A DNA stretch of 64,000 nt, from IMG/VR virus record IMGVR_UViG_3300013115_000353, positions 1-64,000 of that record. The stretch is one strand, 5' to 3'. Position numbers and translations under genes: made by a program. Source of the stretch: a virus. The notes under the pieces were generated by a model. The model made no database searches, had not been told where the DNA came from, and was given only the letters and a program-made list of their open reading frames with translations. Each line of letters opens with the position of its first letter. Within the stretch, counting starts at the first letter, position 1. Of the stretch, positions 47,150 to 55,404 are shown in pieces.

Positions 47150-47446
47150 TTAACCTCTTATTACTTGTTTTGTTTTAGTCTTATTTAGCGCCGTTTCAAT
47201 AGTTTCTGGCGCGCCTACCACTACAATCTCAGAGCCGGTGTGGCCGCGATTAATGCTTAACTTCGAAAATCTGTGGTTTTTATTTAGCTCAGACGGTAGC
47301 TTTCCTTGTTCATTTAATTGTTTCATTCGTGATTCTTCACGGATCATTACTACATGTTCGGGATTAATAAAAATCTCTCGTAAAGTATAAGTTTGCTGTG
47401 ATGTAATAGCATTATTGTTACACACTTCGGTTAGCTTGATTAACAT
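47150..47446 (-). CDS. Unknown conserved-looking phage protein (98 aa)
   Basis: 'YTLREIFINPEHVVMIREES' and 'FSKLSINRGHTGSEIVVVGA' follow a pattern I recall in marine phages, in which a 'INPExVV' strand is followed by 'G.E..VVG'. Small beta-rich protein; role unknown. Overlaps the next upstream gene by 29 bases. Confidence 0.62.
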   Translation of the reverse strand: MLIKLTEVCNNNAITSQQTYTLREIFINPEHVVMIREESRMKQLNEQGKLPSELNKNHRFSKLSINRGHTGSEIVVVGAPETIETALNKTKTKQVIRG

Positions 47447-47666
47447 TTACTTCCTCCACGTTCATTGGATACACTTGCTCTCTTGAAACATACCATTGTG
47501 AGCCTTGAAAAAATACTTTTATCCACGTGGGCGTCACGAAATCGTCAATGACAATCGCCGCCTGTGGTTTTAAAGTTTTAATATATTCTGATGGAGCTTT
47601 TTCAAGCTCATTAAGCAATGTAACATCTTGTGGGATGTAGCATAAATCTCCTTTTGTTATTTTCAT
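47418..47666 (-). CDS. SH3-like small protein near GroEL (82 aa)
   Basis: 'MKITKGDLCYIPQDVTLLNE', 'WIKVFFQGSQWYVSREQVYP': a GDL start and aromatic strand like the array family but more distant. It sits where a groES might be expected, but shows no GroES mobile-loop signature, so a co-chaperonin role is not supported. Confidence 0.6.
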   Translation of the reverse strand: MKITKGDLCYIPQDVTLLNELEKAPSEYIKTLKPQAAIVIDDFVTPTWIKVFFQGSQWYVSREQVYPMNVEEVNVNQANRSV

Positions 47667-47669
47667 TTT

Positions 47670-49241
47670 TTATCCTGTTTGTATGATACCATAATTAGTT
47701 GTGATGAGAGTGCCAGCACAACTAGCGGCATTCTGTAAAGCAACTCTCGTTACTTTAACGGGATCTATAATACCGTCCACTAACATATCTGTCAATTTTC
47801 CATTTTTAAAATCCCAACCTTTTTCTTCTCCGGATTCCAATATCTTATTAATAATCAAATCTGGAGATTCGTTAGCGTTCAGAGCCATCTGCCTGATGGG
47901 CTCTTTGCATGCAGCTTGTACAATGGCTGCGCCTATAGCGATGTCTCGTTCTTTAGCTGTAATCACTAAAGTATTAGAGGCGCGCAACAATGCACACCCT
48001 CCTCCTGCAATAATCCCCTCTTCCTGCGCAGAGCGTACTGCCTCCAGGGCATCTTCTATCCTATGTTTCTTTTCTGTCATTTCCACTTCGGTTGTGCCTC
48101 CAACACGAATCACTGCTACTCCCGATGCCAGGCGCACAATTCTTTCTTGAACTGCTGTACATTCTTTCAAATCTTCGGTGTCTTTAATTATGTTTTTCAA
48201 CGTTTCTATGCGCTGCTCTACTATTTCAAAATCACATTTACCACCCACTACGGTAGTATTATATTTATTACTCTCAATAAATTTTGCACTGCCTAAATGA
48301 ATCATTTTTACATCTTTAAGTTTGATGCCCGATTCACGAGTAATAAATGTGGCACCAGTAGAAACGGCAAGATCCGAAAGAGTAGTTCGGCGCTCTTCGC
48401 CATAATGGGGAGCCTTAATCGCTGCCACCTTAAGAGTGCCACGCATTGCGTTCATAATCATTGCTGCCAATGCTTGTCCGTCGATGTCTTCCGCTACCAC
48501 CACCAGCGGCCTAGCCTCTCTAGCTGTCATTTCTAGCAAAGGGAGAATCTGTTCTACTGCATCAATCTTGTAATCTGTTACCAGAAGCAACGGATCATCG
48601 TGGTGCATAGTAGCACGACGCTCGTCAGTGATGAAAGCATTAGCGCAATAACCACTATTAAGCCGGAACCCCTCTGTAACATCTAATGAAGTCTCCAAAG
48701 ATCGCGACTCTTCAATAGTAATAGATCCATCTTGACCCACACGATCAACAGCAAGAGCGATAAGTTTTCCGATTGATTCATCATTGTTGGCAGAAATGGT
48801 CGCAACATGAGCGATCTCATCTGAACTTCTAACTGGGCGCGCTTGTGTTCTAAGCTTTTCTGTAATTTCTTTAGTTGCAAGTTCTATTCCTTTTTGTAAA
48901 TCGTAAGGCGAGACACCTGAAGCGACATATTTCTGTGATTCTCTTAAGATTGCTCTCGCCAGTACGGTGGACGTGGTCGTCCCGTCGCCAGCAGTGTTAT
49001 TAGTTTCTACTGCTGCTTGTTTGATAATTTGTACTCCAGCATTTTCAAAGGGATCGTCTAACGCAACAAAGTGCGCCACAGTTACACCGTCCTTAGTAAT
49101 AAATGGTGTCTTTCCTTTCTCCTGTAAAAGTACATTGCGCCCCTTGGGGCCTAGTGTGGAAGCTACGTTGTCAGCAAGAACGTTTACTCCCTTCATAATT
49201 TTCTGTTGTAGAGTTTGTTTGCTGTCATAATCTCTAGTCAA
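47670..49241 (-). CDS. groEL: GroEL-type chaperonin
   Basis: 523 residues, TTG start with GAGGTGATTA upstream. Group I chaperonin signatures: 'STLGPKGRNVLL', 'ITKDGVTVA', 'GDGTTTSTVLARAI', 'VEDALEAVRSAQEEGIIAGG'. Slightly shorter than E. coli GroEL and lacking the GGM-rich tail (ends 'LITTNYGIIQTG'). No groES was found in the window, so it may use a host GroES or work without one, as reported for some phage chaperonins. Likely folds capsid or large virion proteins. It has its own near-consensus promoter at 49261-49289. Confidence 0.95.
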   Translation of the reverse strand: MTRDYDSKQTLQQKIMKGVNVLADNVASTLGPKGRNVLLQEKGKTPFITKDGVTVAHFVALDDPFENAGVQIIKQAAVETNNTAGDGTTTSTVLARAILRESQKYVASGVSPYDLQKGIELATKEITEKLRTQARPVRSSDEIAHVATISANNDESIGKLIALAVDRVGQDGSITIEESRSLETSLDVTEGFRLNSGYCANAFITDERRATMHHDDPLLLVTDYKIDAVEQILPLLEMTAREARPLVVVAEDIDGQALAAMIMNAMRGTLKVAAIKAPHYGEERRTTLSDLAVSTGATFITRESGIKLKDVKMIHLGSAKFIESNKYNTTVVGGKCDFEIVEQRIETLKNIIKDTEDLKECTAVQERIVRLASGVAVIRVGGTTEVEMTEKKHRIEDALEAVRSAQEEGIIAGGGCALLRASNTLVITAKERDIAIGAAIVQAACKEPIRQMALNANESPDLIINKILESGEEKGWDFKNGKLTDMLVDGIIDPVKVTRVALQNAASCAGTLITTNYGIIQTG

Positions 49242-49260
49242 TAATCACCTCTCTAGTAAT

Positions 49261-49289
49261 AGTATAATCTCTTTTTGATTATATGTCAA
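49261..49289 (-). promoter_or_regulatory. Sigma70-type promoter for groEL
   Basis: TTGACA (49284-49289), 17-base spacer, TATACT (49261-49266). Confidence 0.85.
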
Positions 49290-49298
49290 GTCTTTATT

Positions 49299-50882
49299 TT
49301 ATGCTTCGCGGGGATCCGCCTTCAAAGTTTTAACTATTTCTTCGCCTTGTTTTTGAGCCGTAGAATTAGCTGCGGTAGCCTCACTGCGTTCTTCAGTGCT
49401 ATAGTATTTGCCAATATTTTCTGTAAATTCCTTTGTAAGCGTCAGTAAGGAGATTAAGTCTTTACCCAGTTTATCAGTATATATCTTTGCTATCTTTTTA
49501 ATATTCTCTGACGACAAGTTTATTTCGCCATAATGCTCGGTGAGGAGAAGTCCCGTCATTGCAGTCATTTGTGTTCTACTTATCCCCCATTGACTTCCAC
49601 CTTCACTTTTTCCCGCTTCCAATAGAAGCAACTCTTCTTTCATCATTCTTTTTTCATCTTCATGAAAACACCCAAAGTAGCCCATAGATTCTGCTACGGG
49701 TTCTTGTGTGGCCCGGGCAGCGATGTCTTCAAGTCCCTTTGCATAGCCCTCTTCATATCTCTTTCTTAGCACTCTCAATGCCTTCGGATCAACATCAGGC
49801 TCAGACTCAGGGGTAAACACAGATTCATCTGGAGCTTCCCCACTGAGTGCGGCTTGTCTTCCGACATTATAAGCTTCTACTTGACTGCCCTGCTGTAGTA
49901 CACGAGCATAAGACTTTTTCTTTTGTGCGCTAGTGTCACGTTTGCTTCCGGCATCCTCATCAAATTCACCCGTCTCATCAACATTCTTATAAAACATGCC
50001 TTTGTTTTTGGTATAGCCTGGAACTCGCTGCAAGACATCGAACATATCTTGTCTCCACTTGCTAGCTAACTTGGGATCCTGTGGGTATGCTTTTATTTGT
50101 ACCCTAAGATCCTCTGCCGCGTCACCTAGAAGATGGCCGTTCTTCGCACCCAACATCGCATCAACGAAATTCTCGCGAGTAATTTCAAAAGCAAAGAGAG
50201 TCAACTTAGAAACATTGTCGCCTTCTGTGTCTTTAAGGGCAATCAAGTATTTAATCGAAGGAACACCTCCTCCTCCTCGGAGGAAAAGATAGTCAATGAG
50301 ATTAGTAAAGCTACCGTGAATAACCGTATCAGGGCTCAAAAGTTTTAAACTAACATTTTCGCCGGCGCCGGTGATAAAATCTTCAATTGGGAGAGTGCCG
50401 CCAACGCGACCAGCTTCTTGTCTGCCTCCCGTAAGTGCTGCCATAAATGCTTCAAATACAAATCCGGAAGATGCCTCGTTATAATCGTTGAGCGTTGCTT
50501 GTAGTGCTTCGATAATCATCATCATATTCAAGAGCGTGTTCGTCTGGCCGCCGGGCGCCTTGCGTTTAGCCGCCGCTGGGTCCAAAAAAGAATTAACGTG
50601 TGCAATTCGCGCTCTCATATTGCCACCGCCCGTAACAGAAGCAAAAATTCTCTCAACTTCTTGACGGGACTGACTACCAGGGTCTCCCCAAGACTCAGTT
50701 GGAATCAACTTTGGAAGATCAATATCAACACTAAATCGATGGCCATCTTCCTCTGATATCACCTCTGGCTCAATGGCATCATACAGCTGCTCAACCATTT
50801 CCATTAACATAGAAAAGTCAATAGGCTTCTTTTCTTCTTTCTTTTTATATTCTTTTCTCAAAATCTCAGATAGTTCAGACAT
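49299..50882 (-). CDS. Unknown large phage protein, possibly virion-associated (527 aa)
   Basis: Begins 'MSELSEILRKEYKKKEEKKP'. Middle: 'SSGFVFEAFMAALTGGRQEA' and 'LKLLSPDTVIHGSFTNLIDY'. This 'FxFEAFxAxLxGG ... SLKLL...xxHGSxxNL' pattern recalls hypothetical proteins of marine T4-like phages. The C-terminus is helical and charged. No catalytic motif is certain. Follows ClpP by nine bases under the promoter at 51987-52015. Confidence 0.65.
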   Translation of the reverse strand: MSELSEILRKEYKKKEEKKPIDFSMLMEMVEQLYDAIEPEVISEEDGHRFSVDIDLPKLIPTESWGDPGSQSRQEVERIFASVTGGGNMRARIAHVNSFLDPAAAKRKAPGGQTNTLLNMMMIIEALQATLNDYNEASSGFVFEAFMAALTGGRQEAGRVGGTLPIEDFITGAGENVSLKLLSPDTVIHGSFTNLIDYLFLRGGGGVPSIKYLIALKDTEGDNVSKLTLFAFEITRENFVDAMLGAKNGHLLGDAAEDLRVQIKAYPQDPKLASKWRQDMFDVLQRVPGYTKNKGMFYKNVDETGEFDEDAGSKRDTSAQKKKSYARVLQQGSQVEAYNVGRQAALSGEAPDESVFTPESEPDVDPKALRVLRKRYEEGYAKGLEDIAARATQEPVAESMGYFGCFHEDEKRMMKEELLLLEAGKSEGGSQWGISRTQMTAMTGLLLTEHYGEINLSSENIKKIAKIYTDKLGKDLISLLTLTKEFTENIGKYYSTEERSEATAANSTAQKQGEEIVKTLKADPREA

Positions 50883-50891
50883 ATGTTATCC

Positions 50892-51563
50892 TCATAATAT
50901 TTCGTCAGCGATTCCTAACTTAATTGCTTGCTCTGCAGATAAATAGACATTCACTTTACGTTTTAACATTTTTTTAAGTTGAGATTCCGTCATTTTTGTT
51001 TCCTCTACTAAACAATTTATGTACATTTTTTGTAGTTCTTCGACCGCCTCTAATTCGTTAACGAGATCATGAATATTTCCCTGGTTGCCGGCACTTACTG
51101 AATGAATCATAATACGGCAGTTCTTTGCAATCCTACGCTTGCCCTTTGTTCCGCAAGCAAGCAGTGGTACGCCGGCCGACATAACCTTTCCAACACCTAC
51201 GGTATGAATCTCTGTTGTCTTCTGGATATTTTTCATTATATCATATAATGCAAACATATCATCAGCAGAGCCACCGTAGGTAGACAGATAAAACTCAATA
51301 GACTCTTTGTCTTCTTCTTCTTTGCCTTTGTTCGTTTCATTCATATATAAAAGCGCATGAACTAATTCGGCTATGGGCTCCTCTAGTATGTCAGAGAACA
51401 AGCCGATTGTCCTCAAGTTAATCTCTGGCTCCCCTCCTTGCAACTTGGAAGGATCAACCAGCACTATTTTTTTCTCTTCAGGTTTTTCCTCAGTCGCTTC
51501 AAAAAAGTTTCGCAGCTTTTCTTTTAATATGTCTAATACATTACTCTTCAGCGAGGAATGCAT
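50892..51563 (-). CDS. ClpP-like serine protease 1
   Basis: 223 residues with a 50-residue N-terminal addition. ClpP fold: 'YLSTYGGSADDMFALYDIM', nucleophile Ser129 in 'GVGKVMSAGVPLLA', His154 in 'CRIMIHSVSAG', and a later 'EQAIKLGIADEIL' end. T4 uses an unrelated protease (gp21) for head maturation; ClpP-type enzymes serve as prohead proteases in other phage groups. So this copy may be a maturation enzyme or a host-Clp partner. Overlaps the membrane protein gene upstream by 23 bases. Confidence 0.88.
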   Translation of the reverse strand: MHSSLKSNVLDILKEKLRNFFEATEEKPEEKKIVLVDPSKLQGGEPEINLRTIGLFSDILEEPIAELVHALLYMNETNKGKEEEDKESIEFYLSTYGGSADDMFALYDIMKNIQKTTEIHTVGVGKVMSAGVPLLACGTKGKRRIAKNCRIMIHSVSAGNQGNIHDLVNELEAVEELQKMYINCLVEETKMTESQLKKMLKRKVNVYLSAEQAIKLGIADEIL

Positions 51564-51939
51564 GAGCCACCTCCTTATGTTGTTCTAAAAAGTCCATCCC
51601 TGATTCCCAATCGTTAAAATCTAAAATCTCCTTAAAAAACTTGGAGTGCTGTTCCACAATATGCTTTATTGCTTTTTTTTTATACGACTCGATAGCCAAA
51701 TCAATGTTGATAGTATAAGCATTAATATTCTGTTCACTCGCGTTGCTTTCTTGGAGGGTGAGAATTTTGTAAGTTCGTGAGAAGGCAAAGTTTTCCATTG
51801 ACTTTGCGAGGATGGCTAGGCTAATAACTTGGGCGCTTTTTACTATTACTATTCCAGTTCTATTAGCATGAAAAAAATAAAACGTCTTACACGTCAGATA
51901 TCCAAAACCAAAAGCCAGAAAATATAAAAGCCACTCCAT
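51541..51939 (-). CDS. Small membrane-anchored protein (132 aa)
   Basis: One N-terminal hydrophobic helix ('WLLYFLAFGFGYLTCKTFYF') followed by a soluble helical domain. The ribosome site GGTGATGA is weak. First gene after a consensus promoter; encoded next to ClpP 1, to which it could recruit substrates. Confidence 0.62.
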   Translation of the reverse strand: MEWLLYFLAFGFGYLTCKTFYFFHANRTGIVIVKSAQVISLAILAKSMENFAFSRTYKILTLQESNASEQNINAYTINIDLAIESYKKKAIKHIVEQHSKFFKEILDFNDWESGMDFLEQHKEVAHAFLAEE

Positions 51940-51960
51940 TCATCACCTTTCACAAAATAA

Positions 51961-51982
51961 CCACCAGTATTTCTACTGATGG
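51961..51982 (-). promoter_or_regulatory. Hairpin with GAAA tetraloop at the 5' end of a transcript
   Basis: Minus strand CCATCAGTA-GAAA-TACTGGTGG, 9 bp including one G-U, starting four bases after the -10 box at 51987-51992. Probably the first structure of the mRNA; could stabilise it. Confidence 0.5.
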
Positions 51983-51986
51983 CTTA

Positions 51987-52015
51987 ATTATAACAGCTTG
52001 TAGTTTTTTTGTCAA
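51987..52015 (-). promoter_or_regulatory. Consensus sigma70 promoter
   Basis: TTGACA (52010-52015), 17-base spacer, TATAAT (51987-51992): a perfect consensus, driving the membrane protein and ClpP 1. Confidence 0.88.
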
Positions 52016-52618
52016 CTACTTTACTAGCAATCTTTTCATAATTCGTTCTGTTAGTGTGTCAGCCATCTTTGCGCGACGAGACTCCCGCATCAAACGTGCA
52101 GCCACTCGCCGTGCCACTTCGGCTACCATCTCTTCTTCGTCCGCTACAACCTCTTCTCCACCTTCGGGAGATATGTCAGCGTCGATGTCCATTTCCATCT
52201 CTTCTCCCCCTGGCTCTTCGAGTTCAGCGTCCATCTCTAATTCTTCGTCGCCGCCTTCGGAGCGCTCAGCATCCATCACGACACCATATGGTTCTAAGGC
52301 ACTTCCCATGGCATCAAGCATGGTTTCTAGTGCGTCTTCTACGGCAGAAACAGCTTCGGGAGCTAACTCTTCAGCACCCTCTTCATCCATACCCATATCC
52401 ATCTCGCCTTCAGGCTCAACATCCATTTCCATTTCATCTTCGACAGCTACTTCTTCGTCGCCGCCCATATCAAATTCCTCTTCCGCTTCAACGGCTTCGT
52501 CATCCATCACAGGCTGCTCAGAAAGCGTGCCCATCCTATCGCTACCAATAGCAGGCATGCTAGCCAGCTTCATAAATCTCCGAATCTCGGATTCGGTTAG
52601 CAAAGTCTTTCGAGCCAT
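52016..52618 (-). CDS. Very acidic protein, probably head core or virion protein (200 aa)
   Basis: ATG 52618 has GGAG eight bases before it. 'MARKTLLTESEIRRFMKLAS' is followed by about 130 residues dominated by E, D, M and G, then a basic helical C-terminus ('VARRVAARLMRESRRAKMAD'). An 'LTESEIRRFMKLA' start with an acidic body and basic helix is a pattern I associate with marine T4-like phage structural proteins. A prohead core component is plausible; unproven. Confidence 0.6.
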   Translation of the reverse strand: MARKTLLTESEIRRFMKLASMPAIGSDRMGTLSEQPVMDDEAVEAEEEFDMGGDEEVAVEDEMEMDVEPEGEMDMGMDEEGAEELAPEAVSAVEDALETMLDAMGSALEPYGVVMDAERSEGGDEELEMDAELEEPGGEEMEMDIDADISPEGGEEVVADEEEMVAEVARRVAARLMRESRRAKMADTLTERIMKRLLVK

Positions 52619-52650
52619 TATCAAATCTCCTTAAAATATACAAACTCAAA

Positions 52651-52660
52651 TATAAATAGT
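52651..52660 (-). promoter_or_regulatory. ACTATTTATA decamer
   Basis: 32 bases before the acidic protein gene; identical to those at 15622 and 45640. Confidence 0.3.
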
Positions 52661-52680
52661 GTTGTGTTTTAATAAAGGCA

Positions 52681-52941
52681 TTAAAAAAGCACATTTGCAT
52701 TTGAGAGGCGTTTTTTGAGTTTTTCTAAAGCTTTAACTTCTATTTGTTTTACTCTTGCAAAAGATATACCCAAACGTTCCGCTGCCTCTCTGAGAGTCAT
52801 TCTGCCATTTTCATAAACAGATATTAAACAACAATTGTGTTCCTTTTCATAATCTACCCAAAGACGACACTCTGTTATAGGACACGCAACTTCCTTTTCT
52901 AAACAATACTTTGAGCACTCTAGTAATCCGTTTCCTTTCAT
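52681..52941 (-). CDS. Small sigma-factor region 4-like HTH protein with Cys cluster
   Basis: 86 residues. The C-terminal helix-turn-helix 'MTLREAAERLGISFARVKQI' (49-68) followed by 'EVKALEKLKKRL' matches sigma70 region 4.2. The N-terminal half has six cysteines (9, 13, 20, 25, 37, 38) that could bind zinc. It lacks regions 2 and 3, so it is not a full sigma factor. It may act like T4 gp33/gp55-type or AsiA-like adaptors, redirecting host RNA polymerase. Last gene of the dUTPase operon. Confidence 0.75.
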   Translation of the reverse strand: MKGNGLLECSKYCLEKEVACPITECRLWVDYEKEHNCCLISVYENGRMTLREAAERLGISFARVKQIEVKALEKLKKRLSNANVLF

Positions 52942-53264
52942 AGTTCTGGGTGCTCCTCTTCTAGCAAGTCAAAAATGTTTTCAATATCACCCTCGCTAAG
53001 CGCAAAATCTTTAAGGGTGTTTTTTCCTTTTTGGCGCAGCTGCGCAGATTTTGCCTTTTTGATTTTAGACTGATCTTTTACTTCATCAACATACCCTTGA
53101 ATTCTATGATCGCCTGTGATATATGCAGTTATCATGTGGCGGAAAAAAGCAGACTGTGTAAGTCCGTCCTGTTTTAATCTAATTAAAAGTTGTGCTTGCC
53201 TGTGATCATTGTCTGTGAAAATTATTCGTTTTGTTAGGTTTCCATAATCTATATCCGTAGACAT
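52938..53264 (-). CDS. Unknown regulator-like protein (108 aa)
   Basis: ATG 53264 overlaps the IMPDH stop; GAGGGAG precedes it. 'LTKRIIFTDNDHRQAQLLIR' and 'GLTQSAFFRHMITAYITGDH' read as a ribbon-helix-helix-like segment; the C-terminus is 'ALSEGDIENIFDLLEEEHP'. I recall similar proteins from marine T4-like phages. Possible DNA or RNA binding. Confidence 0.6.
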   Translation of the reverse strand: MSTDIDYGNLTKRIIFTDNDHRQAQLLIRLKQDGLTQSAFFRHMITAYITGDHRIQGYVDEVKDQSKIKKAKSAQLRQKGKNTLKDFALSEGDIENIFDLLEEEHPEL

Positions 53265-54310
53265 CACCACTCCCTCGTTTTAATATGGGTATGGCTCTCT
53301 GACAAGCCAGAGTGTGTTTGTCGAACAAACCGCGATCTAGCATGCAATTCATTAATGGAGCGACAGCCGCTATACGATAAACCGGATCGCATGCCTCGCT
53401 CTAAGTCTTCCAGGATGGATTTAACCGAACCTCGATAGGGCACCCTGGCGGCAACACCCTCAAAAGAACTATACCTACCACGCCAACTGACTTGAGCCTC
53501 TTTGCTTGCCATGCCGCGATACGACTTCCAATGCAAGCCATCAGAATCCTCAAGGACTTTTCCTGGTGTTTCATCTGTGCCTGCTAGCAACGAACCACAC
53601 ATTACGGCGTGAGCGCCAGCAGCAAGAGCTTTTACGATATCACCGGAGTTTCTAATGCCTCCGTCAGCAATAATAGCTACATCTCTGTCTGTCTGAGCAC
53701 ACTCCATAATGGTTTGAAGTCCCGGCATGCCATGTCCCGTCTGGATACGAGTCGAACAAATAGAACCTCCTCCAATATTACAACGGACGCTATCGGCTCC
53801 CCAATCAGCCAAGTCATTTATACCCTGAAGCGTAGCTACATTACCTGCCATAATATGAAAATTATCAGAACATAGCTTTCTTAATTCTTGGAGGGCTTCT
53901 TTCATAACGATATGATGGCCGTGTGCCACATCAATACATAAAAAATCTACGCCGGCATCTAATAGTTCAGCTGCGCGTTCAAGATAATCACCGGTGACGC
54001 CAATAGCTGCCCCTACGTTGTGCTCTATACGTGGCAAAAAAGTTAGACTCATAACACTGCAAACGTTCTTAACACACAGCGCCTGCTCATCAACGCTGTT
54101 ATAACGATGAATAATCCCAGTACCGCCAAACGATGTCATGGCAATTGCCATCCTGCTTTCCGAAATGGTGTCCATGGGCGATGAAATAATGGGAAGCTGT
54201 AACGTTACCCCTTTTCCTAAATTAGACAAAATATCTACTTCGCTTCGGGTACGGATATCTGAATACTGGGGCACTAATAATACATCATCATATGATAAAA
54301 CTTCTTTCAT
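53264..54310 (-). CDS. guaB: IMP dehydrogenase / GMP reductase family protein
   Basis: 348 residues, lacking the CBS domains of bacterial IMPDH. TIM-barrel signatures: 'LSYDDVLLVPQYSDIRTRSE', 'LPIISSPMDTISE', the catalytic loop 'GGGSICSTRIQTGHGMPGL' with Cys185 (usual GPGS changed to GGGS), 'ADGGIRNSGDIVKALAAGA' and the flap 'GVAARVPYRGSV', which favours IMPDH over GMPR. Makes XMP from IMP in guanine nucleotide synthesis, a phage boost to nucleotide supply. In one operon with dUTPase and thioredoxin. Confidence 0.9.
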   Translation of the reverse strand: MKEVLSYDDVLLVPQYSDIRTRSEVDILSNLGKGVTLQLPIISSPMDTISESRMAIAMTSFGGTGIIHRYNSVDEQALCVKNVCSVMSLTFLPRIEHNVGAAIGVTGDYLERAAELLDAGVDFLCIDVAHGHHIVMKEALQELRKLCSDNFHIMAGNVATLQGINDLADWGADSVRCNIGGGSICSTRIQTGHGMPGLQTIMECAQTDRDVAIIADGGIRNSGDIVKALAAGAHAVMCGSLLAGTDETPGKVLEDSDGLHWKSYRGMASKEAQVSWRGRYSSFEGVAARVPYRGSVKSILEDLERGMRSGLSYSGCRSINELHARSRFVRQTHSGLSESHTHIKTREW

Positions 54311-54675
54311 TTCTTCTCCTTTTCAATAAACTGTTCAATGTCCGACAGATGATACCATGTATCTTTATTGGGCTCAGTCGGATCTTTTAAAATACGAATC
54401 TTAGGCTGTCGCACTCCCGTCTTCAACATGGTAATAGTGGGAACACCATCAAACCCCAATACCTTCTCTGCTTGAGGGTAATCGGCAATATTAAATGCAA
54501 AAAAATGAATATCCGAAAACTCTTTTTTATCAGCTATATCCTTGTAAGGAGCGCTCAACTTGTGGCACAAATGACATCCATTGGAATAAAACTTAATAAC
54601 ACATGTAGCTGCTTCTTTAACCTGTCCGGATAATAGCTTTTGCAATGCCGGCTTAGACAATCGATCAATCGACAT
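54307..54675 (-). CDS. Thioredoxin-like protein
   Basis: 122 residues: 'CVIKFYSNGCHLCHKLSAPY' (C-H-L-C active site) and 'LGFDGVPTITMLKTG' with cis-proline. The non-standard CHLC dipeptide and C-terminal extension (about 95-122) differ from T4 thioredoxin. May reduce ribonucleotide reductase or act as a processivity or disulfide factor. Overlaps IMPDH by four bases. Confidence 0.85.
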   Translation of the reverse strand: MSIDRLSKPALQKLLSGQVKEAATCVIKFYSNGCHLCHKLSAPYKDIADKKEFSDIHFFAFNIADYPQAEKVLGFDGVPTITMLKTGVRQPKIRILKDPTEPNKDTWYHLSDIEQFIEKEKK

Positions 54676-54922
54676 TTTCTGTCTCCTTTAAGGCGTCTCT
54701 AGTTTTATCAATGCATTCGGGACAAAACAGACGTACAGTTTTATTAGCCTCGCGAACCACGACTGACCACGATGATACCATCTCTCGATCTGTTTTGTCA
54801 AAATCCTTGTGGCAGGCAGTACACATACTCGGTAATTCTCCAAACATGGCAACCTTATTTGCCATGGCTTTTTCAGCAGGGGATGCCCTATCTAGGGCCC
54901 GTCTTTGTTTCCTGTTCATCAT
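54665..54922 (-). CDS. Small zinc-ribbon protein (85 aa)
   Basis: 'MMNRKQRRALDRASPAEKAM', then C-x2-C 'MCTACHKDFDKTD' and 'FCPECIDKT': one four-cysteine zinc site. Basic N-terminus. Overlaps both neighbours. Confidence 0.7.
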   Translation of the reverse strand: MMNRKQRRALDRASPAEKAMANKVAMFGELPSMCTACHKDFDKTDREMVSSWSVVVREANKTVRLFCPECIDKTRDALKETENVD

Positions 54923-55404
54923 CGCTCCATCGTGTATACTGAAGGGTATAAATTACGTACATAAGAAGTACCCGGATTAAACACTACTACTGCAGATGGA
55001 AAGGGAGCAGAGTTCTTAGAGTCGCCAAACTTGAGGCGCCCCTTGATAAAGTGAATCTCTGTGGCGCGCATTACATAATTGTGCCAGTACTTGGTGTCAG
55101 TTCTCGCAGGGATAAGCATTACTACCTTAGTATCATCCTTCTGGCTTTCTCTATATCCCTTCTCTACCCACTCTGAGAGGTTGCTGTAGGGAGGATTAAC
55201 GAAAACAGTTTCCCCTTTCCAGTCTTGTTCCAGTCCATTGTCTTCAAGAGTGTAGTACTTCTTCGTCTTATGGTTCTCCGACGTGGCACAGGGATCCAAA
55301 GTAAACTTTCCAAATCTCCAATCAAGTTTATTAAAAAACTCAGTTGGGGTTGCCCATTCGCCTGTCTTGGAACTAAATAATGTTTTTTGTGTTGTTTTAT
55401 TCAT
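54919..55404 (-). CDS. Phage-type DNA N6-adenine methyltransferase (Dam)
   Basis: 161 residues: 'EWATPTEFFNKLDWRFGKFT' start, 'LDPCATSENHKTKKYY', 'VFVNPPYSNLSEWVEKGYRE' with N-P-P-Y motif IV, and 'HFIKGRLKFG' near the end. Full-length for the phage N-6-adenine-methyltransferase family. Likely methylates phage DNA against host nucleases. One base separates it from the second methyltransferase. Confidence 0.88.
   Translation of the reverse strand: MNKTTQKTLFSSKTGEWATPTEFFNKLDWRFGKFTLDPCATSENHKTKKYYTLEDNGLEQDWKGETVFVNPPYSNLSEWVEKGYRESQKDDTKVVMLIPARTDTKYWHNYVMRATEIHFIKGRLKFGDSKNSAPFPSAVVVFNPGTSYVRNLYPSVYTMER

Noticed and set aside
47418-47666. Possible GroES partner of the phage GroEL
   Set aside because: The length is near, but no GroES strand order or mobile-loop sequence is visible; the GDL start and aromatic strand look like the SH3-like family.
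52054-52634. Two plus-strand open frames opposite the acidic protein gene
   Set aside because: Both are low-complexity (Ser-rich or Leu/Arg/Pro-rich) reflections of Glu/Asp codons on the other strand.
15622-52660. TATAAATA on the plus strand (15622, 45640, 52651) as T4-type late promoters
   Set aside because: The T4 consensus would point away from the genes, against the transcription direction. I kept the minus-strand decamer only as a motif of unknown role.
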